In this document: positions 52,774 through 60,731 of the stretch, piece by piece
Numbering within the stretch: the stretch's first letter is position 1
How the letters are laid out: each line of letters begins with the position of its first letter
NCBI GenBank assembly: GCA_026705025.1
Contig: JAPPBN010000026.1
Coordinates: 1 to 64,000 of the forward strand
Direction of reading: 5' to 3'
DNA from: Bin125 sp026705025
Lineage (GTDB): Bacteria; Chloroflexota; Dehalococcoidia; Bin125
Length of the DNA stretch: 64,000 nt
Notes under the pieces: generated by a model
What the model was told of the DNA's origin: nothing
What the model saw: only the letters and a program-made list of their open reading frames with translations
The model's database searches: none
Made by a program: the position numbers and the translations under genes

Positions 52774-53068
52774 CGGAGATCGCTAGCGGCACAGTAGATC
52801 GGGTCACGCAACTGGAGAGAGTGGCAGCCGGAAGTCCAGTGATGTGCAGCGGCATGACAAGCGGCTCGCCGTTCATCCGCCGTTCCAGTTCTGCGGGTTC
52901 CGCAGCCGCGAAGAAGCCTTGCAGAGCGTCCTCGAGCATCGCTTTCGCCTCCTCCAGCGTGTCGCCGAATGTGGAGATATCGAGCTCCGGACACAGGGCC
53001 ACGACTGCGTCCTCCTCCCAGGTGAAAATCGCCGTGAGTTCCAACGAACCGCTCTTGCCCAGCGCCAT
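52766..53068 (-). CDS. hicB: HicB-like antitoxin
   Basis: This 100-residue protein has the HicB fold start LTAIFTWEEDAVVALCPELDISTFGDTLEEAKAMLEDALQGFF, and the C-terminal half is less typical (no clear ribbon-helix-helix). It lies upstream of hicA with an 8-base overlap, an antitoxin-first arrangement seen in some HicBA loci. It should bind HicA and repress the pair. If the toxin is inactive, this gene may be under relaxed selection. Confidence 0.78.
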   Translation of the reverse strand: MALGKSGSLELTAIFTWEEDAVVALCPELDISTFGDTLEEAKAMLEDALQGFFAAAEPAELERRMNGEPLVMPLHITGLPAATLSSCVTRSTVPLAISVG

Positions 53069-53114
53069 TACTCAGTCCCTTCGATGAGGCCGATGGTACC
53101 GGAGCTCGTTCGGC

Positions 53115-54347
53115 CTAGCGTCGATTCGCTGTAAACCCGGGACCGCGGCCCTTTTCCCAGACGTTGTTGCGGGCGACGTCTTCGTCGAAGTCGATGCCCC
53201 AGCCGGGTTTGGTCGGCAGCTCCAGGTGACCGTCGACGATGTTCAGCGGGCCTCCGCCGAGGTCGTTTTTCCAGGGGACGTCGTCGATGTCGATCTCCAT
53301 GATCCGCACGTTGGGGACGGTCGCGCAGAGATGGAGCGCATGCATCGTGGCGAGGTGCGAGTAATAGTTGTGCGGGGCGCAGTTGAGTTCGTAGCTCTCG
53401 GCCAGCAGGGCGACATCGCGCGAGCGGGCGAAGCCCTGCCAGGGGACGTCGATCATCACGTTGTCCATCGAGCGGTGATCGAAGTACGGTCGGTAATCGC
53501 GGATCGTGTAGAGATTCTCGCCCGAGGTGATCGGCACCGTGGTTTGACGGCGGACGTCGGCCAGCGCCTCGGGTTCGTACATGTCGATCTCGACCCACAT
53601 CATTTCGAGGTGTTCGAGCGCCTGGCAGATCTGACGGGCGACCAGCGGCGTGCAGTTGAAGTTGAGGTCGAGGGCGATCTGCACGTCGGGCCCGGCGCCT
53701 TTCTTCAGCGCACCGATGTACTCGGGAATGTGGCGCAGCAGCGAGGGGACCGCGTTGCGGTCGATATTGCCGACGCCGCCCCAGCCGGGGCCGTAGACGC
53801 CGGTCGGATCGCCGGGGAAGACGATGTTGGTTTTGAGCGCGTGGAATCCCTTGCCTCTGACCTCTTCGCCGAGCGCCGTGACGTCGTCCATCGTGCGCAG
53901 CGGGGGCGCGCCGACGACCCATTCGGAGCCGTTGTCCCAGAGGATCTGGTCATAGCTCCGTGCCCGCGATGAGCCGCAGTGGGACCAGTAGATCATTTGG
54001 CGCTCGCGCGTCGGACCGCCGAAGAGCGAGTAGACGGGCACGCCCAACGCCTTGCCCTTGATGTCCCAGAGCGCCAACTCGACTCCGGCAATCGCCTTGG
54101 CCGCGATTCCGCCCGGTGACTGCCGGGCCAGCCGGTACATGTCCCAGTAGCGAGCCTCGACCGCCAGCGGATCACTGCCGATCAGGATCGGCAGCATGTC
54201 CTCGATCGTGCCGACAATCCCATAGGGATTGCGACCGTCCGACATTTCGCCGTAGCCGGTGATCCCCTCGGACGTGCGCACGGCGACGAACTGCCAGGGC
54301 CGCCAACCGGCGTCGACGACGAAGGTCTCAATCTCGGTGATCTTCAT
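53115..54347 (-). CDS. Enolase-superfamily sugar-acid dehydratase-like protein, tandem copy 1
   Basis: This 410-residue member has metal ligands D in ALDLNFN, E in MWVEIDMY and E in TSGENLY, and a His in APHNYYSHLA. The lysine region reads HALKTNIVFPG. It is nearly the same as the gene at 54375 except in the loop after LKTNI. It belongs to a group related to D-galactonate/rhamnonate dehydratases; the substrate is unknown. It lies 27 bases downstream of its copy, and the two probably form one operon. Confidence 0.88.
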   Translation of the reverse strand: MKITEIETFVVDAGWRPWQFVAVRTSEGITGYGEMSDGRNPYGIVGTIEDMLPILIGSDPLAVEARYWDMYRLARQSPGGIAAKAIAGVELALWDIKGKALGVPVYSLFGGPTRERQMIYWSHCGSSRARSYDQILWDNGSEWVVGAPPLRTMDDVTALGEEVRGKGFHALKTNIVFPGDPTGVYGPGWGGVGNIDRNAVPSLLRHIPEYIGALKKGAGPDVQIALDLNFNCTPLVARQICQALEHLEMMWVEIDMYEPEALADVRRQTTVPITSGENLYTIRDYRPYFDHRSMDNVMIDVPWQGFARSRDVALLAESYELNCAPHNYYSHLATMHALHLCATVPNVRIMEIDIDDVPWKNDLGGGPLNIVDGHLELPTKPGWGIDFDEDVARNNVWEKGRGPGFTANRR

Positions 54348-54374
54348 GACTCGCGCGCTCTCTTTCGTTGATGG

Positions 54375-55604
54375 TTAGTTGCGGCCCGATGAAAAGCCCG
54401 GGCCGCGGCCTTTCTCCCAGACTTTCTTGCGGGCCAGGTCCTCGTTCAAATCGACTCCCCAGCCTGGTTTAGTCGGAAGCGGCAGGTGTCCGTCGACGAT
54501 CTCGATCGGGCCGCCGGTCATGTCGTCCTTCCAGGGGACGTCGTCGACGTCGATCTCCATGATCCGTACGTTGGGCACTGTGGCGCAGAGATGGACGGAG
54601 TGCATGCTGCCAAGGTGCGAGTAGTAGTTGTGCGGCGCGACGTTGAGTTCGTAGCTCTCGGCCAGCAGCGCCACGTCGCGCGAACGGGCGAAGCCCTGCC
54701 AGCAGACGTCGATCATGACGTTGTCCATCGAGCGGTGGTCGAGGAAGGGCAGGTAGTCGCGGACGGTGTAGAGATTCTCGCCCGAAGTGATCGGCACGGT
54801 CGTTGAGCGTCGCACGTCGGCCAGCGCTTCGGCGTCGTACATGTCCACCTCGACCCACATCATTTCCAGATCCTCAAGCGTCTGACAGATCTGCCGAGCG
54901 GCCAGGGGTGTGCAGTTGAAGTTGATGTCGAGCGCGATCTGTACGTCGGGGCCCGCGCCCGCCTTGAGCGCGCCGATGTACTCGGGCACGTGGCGCAGCA
55001 CGGCAGGAGTGGTGTTGCTGTCGATGTTGGCGACGTCCTGTTGCAGGCCGAATGTGCGGGCCGGATCGCCGGGGAAGAGGATGTTGGTCTTGAGCGCGTG
55101 GAAGCCCTTGGCTCGCACCTCTTCGCCGAGCCTGGTCACGTCGTCCATCGACCATATCGGCGGCGCTCCGATCACCCACTCGTTGCCGTTGTGCCACTTG
55201 ATCCGGTGGAAATTTGCGGCCCGCGAGCTGCCGCAGTGCGACCAGTAGATCAGCTGCCGCTCGCGAGTGGGTCCGCCGAACAGGGAGTAGACCGGGACGC
55301 CCAGCGCTTTGCCCTTGATGTCCCAGAGCGCCAGCTCGACGCCGGCGATCGCCTTGGCGACGACCCCGCCCGGTGACTGGCGCGCCATGCGGTACATATC
55401 CCAATAGCGCGCCTCGACCGCGAGCGGGTCGCGGCCGATCAGGACGGGCTCGAGGTCGTTGATCGTGCCGACGATGCCGTAGGGGGTGCGGCCGTCGGAG
55501 ATCTCGCCGTAGCCGGTGACGCCGTCGGAAGTGCGAACAGCGACGAACTGCCAGGGCCGCCAGCCGGCGTCGACAACGAAGGTCTCAATTTCGGTGATCT
55601 TCAT
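54375..55604 (-). CDS. Enolase-superfamily sugar-acid dehydratase-like protein, tandem copy 2
   Basis: This 409-residue protein starts at ATG 55604, with GGAG 6 bases before it; earlier codons in the frame are not needed. The ligands are as in copy 1 (ALDINFN, MWVEVDMY, TSGENLY, APHNYYSHLG). It differs around residues 175-190 (RTFGLQQDVANIDS here, VYGPGWGGVGNIDR in the copy), close to the substrate pocket. Duplication and divergence to a second sugar acid is likely. Confidence 0.88.
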   Translation of the reverse strand: MKITEIETFVVDAGWRPWQFVAVRTSDGVTGYGEISDGRTPYGIVGTINDLEPVLIGRDPLAVEARYWDMYRMARQSPGGVVAKAIAGVELALWDIKGKALGVPVYSLFGGPTRERQLIYWSHCGSSRAANFHRIKWHNGNEWVIGAPPIWSMDDVTRLGEEVRAKGFHALKTNILFPGDPARTFGLQQDVANIDSNTTPAVLRHVPEYIGALKAGAGPDVQIALDINFNCTPLAARQICQTLEDLEMMWVEVDMYDAEALADVRRSTTVPITSGENLYTVRDYLPFLDHRSMDNVMIDVCWQGFARSRDVALLAESYELNVAPHNYYSHLGSMHSVHLCATVPNVRIMEIDVDDVPWKDDMTGGPIEIVDGHLPLPTKPGWGVDLNEDLARKKVWEKGRGPGFSSGRN

Positions 55605-55650
55605 GGGCATCTCCAGCGTTGGCAGCAATCAGGCGCAGGTTAGGGCGTGC

Positions 55651-56403
55651 TCAGTATCTGCCGATGGCGGGGAGGGGGATGACGAAGGGGCGGTTGGAAC
55701 GACGGGGTGGGGTGATTCTGGGCCAGTTCTGGGGTTGGCGGGGTCTGGTGGGGGGAATTGGCTGGATTGGGGGTGATTTTGGGGAGTCTGGCGCGGATTC
55801 GTTGTCCGGGGCTGGGTTTTGGTCGATTTGTTGTCCAGATTTGTCCAGATTTGTCTGGATGGGTGCGGATTCGTCCGGAATCTGTGAGGATTGGTCCGGT
55901 TCAGGCTCGGTGATTCCGGGTTCGTCTGGATGTTTATCGGAATCGTCTGCGGGCCGGGCAAGGTGTTCGCGGAGGCAGCCGATGCAGTGAGTCGCGCACT
56001 GTCCGGCGTTGGGTCCGTTGATCAGGCGGCGATGTCCGTCGGGGAACATTTCGTCTTCGGCGTAGGCCGGTTCGCGTTGCTGGTCTTCCTGCGCCTCGAT
56101 GGCGGGCAGGCTCTGGAGCAGGAGTCGCAGTTCGCGGGTGGCGGCGACGGTCTGTCGGTGTTGGTCGGGGTCGGTGTCGGGAGTGGTGAGGATGTGGACC
56201 TGGTCGGCGAGCCGGTCGGCGGCGACGGTGCGGAGGATGTGGGCTCGGTAGAGCTGGAAGTCGCGGAAGTAGGCGTAGACGGTGGAGCGGGCACAGCGGA
56301 GCTTTGTGGCGATGTCTTCGGGGGAGAGGCCCTGGCAATCGACGTGGTGGGCTTCGAGGATGCGTCGGCAGCGTCGGGGGGTGGGTGGGTTGGGGGTGGG
56401 CAC
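55651..56403 (-). CDS. HTH protein with cysteine-histidine cluster, unknown function
   Basis: This 250-residue protein has a helix-turn-helix near the N-terminus (GLSPEDIATKLRCARSTVYAYFRDF), a central helical part, then CATHCIGC, which could bind zinc or iron, and a proline/glutamine-rich disordered tail. The GTG at 56403 has GGAG 6 bases before it; an ATG at 56442 would place the motif at 56424 inside the gene. No known regulator family is recognised beyond the HTH. It is a candidate transcription factor for its own cassette. Confidence 0.7.
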   Translation of the reverse strand: MPTPNPPTPRRCRRILEAHHVDCQGLSPEDIATKLRCARSTVYAYFRDFQLYRAHILRTVAADRLADQVHILTTPDTDPDQHRQTVAATRELRLLLQSLPAIEAQEDQQREPAYAEDEMFPDGHRRLINGPNAGQCATHCIGCLREHLARPADDSDKHPDEPGITEPEPDQSSQIPDESAPIQTNLDKSGQQIDQNPAPDNESAPDSPKSPPIQPIPPTRPRQPQNWPRITPPRRSNRPFVIPLPAIGRY

Positions 56404-56423
56404 GGGGAGCTCCGTTCGTTGAG

Positions 56424-56439
56424 AGGTACATATGTTCTG
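56424..56439. promoter_or_regulatory. LexA-like palindromic motif, copy 2
   Basis: AGGTACATATGTTCTG, identical over 16 bases to 28413-28428. It lies 21 bases upstream of the GTG start at 56403, where an operator would sit. The half-sites GAAC/GTAC resemble a Gram-positive SOS box. Confidence 0.5.
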
Positions 56440-56497
56440 CATATGGTATGCCGAGTGGAGACGGTCGTGGATGCGCGGATGTGGTGCTGTTGATGGA

Positions 56498-56545
56498 GAT
56501 CGCGGTCTGGGCCCCGCGTCAAGCGCGGGGCATCGGAGGGGGGAG
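56498..56545 (+). repeat. Family A palindromic repeat, copy in cassette 2
   Basis: Reads GATCGCGGTCTGGGCCCCGC then GTCAAGCGCGGGGCATCGG, almost the same as 28493-28540, with two compensating changes that keep the palindrome (CCCCGCGTCAAGCGCGGGG). Confidence 0.8.
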
Positions 56546-56585
56546 GGAGCGGGGCATTAGAGGTGAGCGGTGTGCGGGATGGGGC

Positions 56586-56614
56586 GAGATACCCGCGGCA
56601 AGCGCTGGTATGAC
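56586..56614 (+). repeat. Family B repeat, single arm
   Basis: GAGATACCCGCGGCAAGCGC then TGGTATGAC. It is nearly identical to the right-hand arm of the repeat at 35143-35228. Confidence 0.75.
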
Positions 56615-56664
56615 GGGGTTGTTTGGGGTCGCGCGGGATGAGTCGGGAAAGTCTGTGATGTGGC

Positions 56665-56716
56665 GGGGCCCTCACCCTAACCCTCTCCCTCGGGGAGAGG
56701 GGATCGGAGGGGCGGG
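56665..56716 (+). repeat. Family C palindromic repeat, copy in cassette 2
   Basis: GGGGCCCTCACCCTAACCCT then CTCCCTCGGGGAGAGGGG. It matches 28579-28628 in position and orientation relative to a rightward CoA-transferase gene. Confidence 0.75.
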
Positions 56717-56783
56717 TTGGTGGGGTGAGGGTGTGCGGGAGGGGTCGGTGATTGGTTGGTAGATTGGTTGGTGAGGTGGTGGC

Positions 56784-59225
56784 ATGAGTGATGAGGGCGC
56801 GATGTTGAGTCCGTATCGGGTGCTGGACTTGACGGATGAGCGGGGGCATTTCGCGGGGAAGCTGTTGGCTGATCTTGGGGCGAACGTGATCAAGGTGGAG
56901 CCGTTGGAGGGAGATGCGGCCCGGCGGCGGCCACCGTTCGTGGACGATGTTCCCGGTCCGGAGCGGAGTCTGCGTTGGCTGGCCTGGAACGTGAACAAAC
57001 GCAGCGTCACGGTCGACCTCTGGGACGCGGCGGGGCGGGCACGATTCCTGCGGCTGGCGGAGTCGGCCGATGTCGTGCTGGAGTCGTTCGCTCCCGGGCA
57101 GATGGAGCAGCTGGGGCTTGGTTATGAGGCGCTGTCGGAGGTCAATCCGGGGCTGATCCTGGTTTCGATTTCTCCGTTCGGACAGAGCGGGCCCTATCGC
57201 GACTACCGAGCGACGGACATCGTGTTCTGGGCGATGAGCGGCAACATGTCGATCTCGGGCGAGGCGTCTGCTCCTCCGGCGCAGATCAGCGACGATTACC
57301 AGTCGCTCCTGCACGCCGGCGGCGACGCGGTGATCGGTGCGTTGATCGCGCTGACGCAGCGCCATCTGACCGGGCGGGGCCAACACGTTGATCTCTCAAT
57401 CCAGGAGGCGACGTCGAGAGGGCTGTACCAGGTCACCGGCAGCTGGGACATGACACGCCGCAATCTCGATCGGAGCGAGCGCCCGACTGTCGGCGGCGCC
57501 GACCTGCCCTGGACGTGGGAGTGCCGCGACGGCCACGTGATCTGGCTGTGTCCGGCTGGGCCGGGGTCGATGCAGCGGCTGAGCGGGTTATTCGAGTGGC
57601 TCGACGAGATCGGCGAGGGCAACGAGCTGCGATCGGTCGACTGGGAGCACCTGCCGCTGGAGGAGATGACGAAGGAGGACTGGGAGCCGCTGGGACGACT
57701 GTTCGCCGACCTGTTCATTAGTCGAACCAAACGCGAGTTGTACGACGCGGCGACCACGTACGATTTCCTGCTCTACCCTTCGGCGACGTCGGCGGACACG
57801 CTGGCCAACGCGCAGCTGCAGGCGCGGGGGTTGTGGCGCGACGTGGAGCATCCTGAGCTGGGGCGTCGGATTCGTTTGCCCGGTGTGATCGCCCTGGGCG
57901 ACGGCCCGATTCCGGAGGAGACGCGCTGCGCGCCGGCGCTGGGAGCGCACAACGACGAGGTGTTCGGCCGGCTGCGCGCCGGGTCGGCTCGGCGGAATGG
58001 TATCGAGGCCGTCGCGTCGGAGGCGAAGCCGCTGACGGGGATCAAGATCGCCGACTTCGGCTGGTTCATGGTCGGACCACTGACGATCAAGCCGTTTTCG
58101 GACTTCGGGGCCGACGTCGTGCACGTCGAGAGCACGGCCCGGCTGGACTCACTGCGGATCGTTGGACCGTTTCAGGATGACGTGCCGGATCGGGAGCGCT
58201 GCGGGGAATACGCGCAGGTACGGACCGGCGGCCGGGCGATCAATGTCGACCTGGGGACCGAGGCGGGGATGACGATCGCGCGGCGGCTGGTCGAGTGGGC
58301 CGACGTGGTGTTCAACAATTTCTCCGCCGGCGCGATGGAACGGATGGGGCTGGGACCTGAGGCGGTGCGCGAGCTGAACCCAGACGCCATCGTGCTGAGC
58401 TGTAGCGGGCAAGGTCAGGATGGTCCGCACGCGAACGGCAAGGGCGGCGGCGGACACTATGCGGCGCTGGCCGGATTCAACGAGCTGACCGGTTGGCCCG
58501 AGGATGAGCCGGGGTATCTGAGCGCCTACACCGACTTCATCGCGCCGCGCTTCAATGTCCCGCTGTTGCTGGCGGCGCTCGATCATCGGCGTCGAACGGG
58601 CGAAGGCCGGTACCTGGACGTCTCGCAGTTTGAGGCCGCAGTTCACTGGCTGACGCCATCGATCCTCGATTACTCGGTGAACGAACGGGTGATGAATCGG
58701 AATGGCAACCGGCAGCCCGACGCCGCGCCGCACGGGGCGTATCGATGCGCCGGCGACCGCTGGTGCGTGATCGCGGTGCCGAGCGACGAGGAGTGGCGAT
58801 CGTTCTGTGAGGCGATCGATGCGCCGGCGCTCGCTGACGATCCCCGTTTCGCCACGCTGGGGGATCGGAAATCCAACGAGGACGATCTCGATCGCGTGGT
58901 CGAGCAATGGACCATCGAGCGCGACGCCTACCAGGTGATGGGGCGGCTGCAAGCGCACGGGGTCGCGGCTGGCGTGGTTCAGACTGGTGAGGATGTGCTC
59001 GAGCACGACCCTCAGCTGCGGCATCGGAACTTCTACCAGCGGCTGGACCATCCGGCGATGGGCACGTACCGGGCGCCGCAGGCGTCGTTCCGGCTGTCGG
59101 AGGCTCCGTGCGAGTTGCAACGGGCGCGGCTGCTGGGCGAGGACACGTACGAGGTGCTGAGCGAGTGGCTCGGCTATCGGGATGCGGAGATCGAGCGGTT
59201 CGCCCTGGATGGGGCGCTGCAGTAG
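56784..59225 (+). CDS. Tandem-domain CaiB/BaiF CoA transferase
   Basis: This 813-residue protein has two class III CoA-transferase domains: residues 1-405 (YRVLDLTDERGHFAGKLLADLGANVIKVEP) and about 412-800 (IKIADFGWFMVGPLTIKPFSDFGADVVHVES). Domain 2 has the catalytic aspartate D584, 22 residues before a GEGR turn. In domain 1 the aligned position is not acidic, although SDD lies nearby, so it is probably non-catalytic. It may act as an internally dimerised enzyme. No promoter was recognised beyond a TAGATT box 18 bases before the ATG. Confidence 0.9.
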   Translation: MSDEGAMLSPYRVLDLTDERGHFAGKLLADLGANVIKVEPLEGDAARRRPPFVDDVPGPERSLRWLAWNVNKRSVTVDLWDAAGRARFLRLAESADVVLESFAPGQMEQLGLGYEALSEVNPGLILVSISPFGQSGPYRDYRATDIVFWAMSGNMSISGEASAPPAQISDDYQSLLHAGGDAVIGALIALTQRHLTGRGQHVDLSIQEATSRGLYQVTGSWDMTRRNLDRSERPTVGGADLPWTWECRDGHVIWLCPAGPGSMQRLSGLFEWLDEIGEGNELRSVDWEHLPLEEMTKEDWEPLGRLFADLFISRTKRELYDAATTYDFLLYPSATSADTLANAQLQARGLWRDVEHPELGRRIRLPGVIALGDGPIPEETRCAPALGAHNDEVFGRLRAGSARRNGIEAVASEAKPLTGIKIADFGWFMVGPLTIKPFSDFGADVVHVESTARLDSLRIVGPFQDDVPDRERCGEYAQVRTGGRAINVDLGTEAGMTIARRLVEWADVVFNNFSAGAMERMGLGPEAVRELNPDAIVLSCSGQGQDGPHANGKGGGGHYAALAGFNELTGWPEDEPGYLSAYTDFIAPRFNVPLLLAALDHRRRTGEGRYLDVSQFEAAVHWLTPSILDYSVNERVMNRNGNRQPDAAPHGAYRCAGDRWCVIAVPSDEEWRSFCEAIDAPALADDPRFATLGDRKSNEDDLDRVVEQWTIERDAYQVMGRLQAHGVAAGVVQTGEDVLEHDPQLRHRNFYQRLDHPAMGTYRAPQASFRLSEAPCELQRARLLGEDTYEVLSEWLGYRDAEIERFALDGALQ

Positions 59226-59297
59226 GGGCGGGCTGAGATCATGGGGCACTGTGACGGCTTCGCCCTGCTCTGACTCGGCGGTTGTGCTGGAGCGGGC

Positions 59298-59370
59298 GAG
59301 ATTCCCCCGTTCGGGCCGGGGGCAGGCTCCGCGGCAAGCGCGGGAATGACGGTAATGGTGCGGGAATGAC
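59298..59370 (+). repeat. Family B repeat, interrupted copy
   Basis: GAGATTCCCC and CGCGGCAAGCGCGGGAATGAC are separated by about 23 inserted bases rich in GGGCC, and a partial CGGGAATGAC follows. It is a degenerate copy of the arm at 56586, located between the CaiB and enolase-family genes. Confidence 0.65.
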
Positions 59371-59440
59371 GGAGTTGGCGCAGGTCGTGTTGGGCGGGCG
59401 CTAGCCTCGGCGGGATAGCAGATTGCAAGGGGAGCAAGCC

Positions 59441-60613
59441 ATGAAGATCACCAGGATCAGCGCCATACCAGCGTCGCCGGGAACGACCGCGCACCCGATG
59501 TTCAACTTTCCGCCCTGGAACTATGTCTTCGTCAAGGTCGAGACCGACGAGGGGATTGTCGGTTGGGGCGACGCGACCTGCGGGCCGGTGGCGGTGGCCT
59601 CGCTGGTCGAGGAATACGGGGGCATGATTGTCGGCGAGGATCCGTTCCGGATCGAGGAGTTGTGGCAGACGATTCACCACCGCTACTTCACGCGCGGGGG
59701 GCCGATCCAGAACAGCGCCCAGGCCGGGATCGAGATGGCGTTGTACGACATTAAGGGCAAGGCGCTGGGCGTGCCGGTCTACGAGCTGCTGGGCGGGAAG
59801 ATGCGGGATTTGATCTGGACGTACGGGCGCTGGGACGGTCCCTCGCCGGAGTCGGCTGCAGAGTTTGCGCTCAGTCAACTCGAACGGGGCTTCACGGCGC
59901 TGAAGGGCGATCCGTTTGACCATCGCGGATTGTTCATCTCGTACGAGGCGGAGAAGAAGGCGATCGACACGCTGGCCGCGGTGCGCGATGCGGTCGGCTT
60001 CGAGGTCGAGCTCCTGGTCGAGGTGCACGGCCGGTTGACGCCGGCTGAGGCGATCCGGATCGGCAACGAGATGGAGCAGTACCGCCCGTTCGTCTACGAG
60101 GAGCCGGTGCCGTTTGAGAACATCGACGCGATGGAGCAGGTCGCGCGCGGGACCAACATCCCGATCGCGACCGGTGAGCGGATCTACAGTCCGTTCACCT
60201 ACTTCGACCTGCTGCAGCGGCAGATCGTGGCGATGATCCAGCCGGACATGATCCAGACCGGCGGAATAGGGCAGATGAAGCGGATCGCGGCGTTGGCCGA
60301 GGCGCAGTACGTGGGCGTCCAGCCGCACGCGATCCATGGGCCGATGGAAGTCCTGGCGGCGCTGCATGTCGACGCGTCGATCCCCAACTTCAAGATCCAT
60401 GAAGGCGGCATGCGCCCCTGGTTCCAGGACGCCTGCATCGGCGAATTGCCGACCCACAAAGATGGCTTCTACTCGGTGCCGGAGGCGCCGGGTCTGGGCG
60501 CGGCGATCGACGAGGACTGGTTGGCGGCGCATCCGCCGCATCCGGAGCCGGGCTGGGCGCCGCTGCTGGGGACGATGCCGTCGAAGCAGTTCAGCAAGGT
60601 GGCGTCGCCGTAG
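59441..60613 (+). CDS. Enolase-superfamily protein, galactonate-dehydratase-like
   Basis: This 390-residue protein has the K-containing GFTALKGDPF, metal ligands E in LLVEVHG, E in VYEEPVPF and E in ATGERIY, and a catalytic His in VQPHAIHGP. It is close to D-galactonate dehydratase and related enzymes by these motifs. The ATG at 59441 has AAGGGGAG 7 bases before it. The two following genes encode binding lipoproteins, so uptake and dehydration of one acid is possible. Confidence 0.9.
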   Translation: MKITRISAIPASPGTTAHPMFNFPPWNYVFVKVETDEGIVGWGDATCGPVAVASLVEEYGGMIVGEDPFRIEELWQTIHHRYFTRGGPIQNSAQAGIEMALYDIKGKALGVPVYELLGGKMRDLIWTYGRWDGPSPESAAEFALSQLERGFTALKGDPFDHRGLFISYEAEKKAIDTLAAVRDAVGFEVELLVEVHGRLTPAEAIRIGNEMEQYRPFVYEEPVPFENIDAMEQVARGTNIPIATGERIYSPFTYFDLLQRQIVAMIQPDMIQTGGIGQMKRIAALAEAQYVGVQPHAIHGPMEVLAALHVDASIPNFKIHEGGMRPWFQDACIGELPTHKDGFYSVPEAPGLGAAIDEDWLAAHPPHPEPGWAPLLGTMPSKQFSKVASP

Positions 60614-60643
60614 GGGGCTCATTGAGGGCCGTCTCAGGGGTCG

Positions 60644-60672
60644 TTGAAATTCGAGCGGCGGATCGTCATACT
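60644..60672 (+). promoter_or_regulatory. Promoter of the solute-binding lipoprotein gene at 60732
   Basis: TTGAAA (-35) is followed after 17 bases by CATACT (-10), the same as before the neighbour at 62700 and like the one at 50609. The leader is about 53 bases. The position just after the enolase gene gives the lipoprotein its own transcription start. Confidence 0.7.
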
Positions 60673-60731
60673 GCCCGCATATGTTTCGCCGTGCGCGAAA
60701 CAAGTGCTCGGTGTAGCTGGAAGGCGTTTTC

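Noticed and set aside
55891..56493. A 200-residue reading opposite the HTH gene
   Set aside because: It is antisense to the HTH protein, Val/Gly/Glu-rich without a motif, and includes the LexA-like motif in its 3' part.
58149..59249. A 366-residue leftward reading opposite the CaiB double-domain gene
   Set aside because: The product is Arg/Pro/His-rich with no domain; the sense strand gives a clear CoA transferase.
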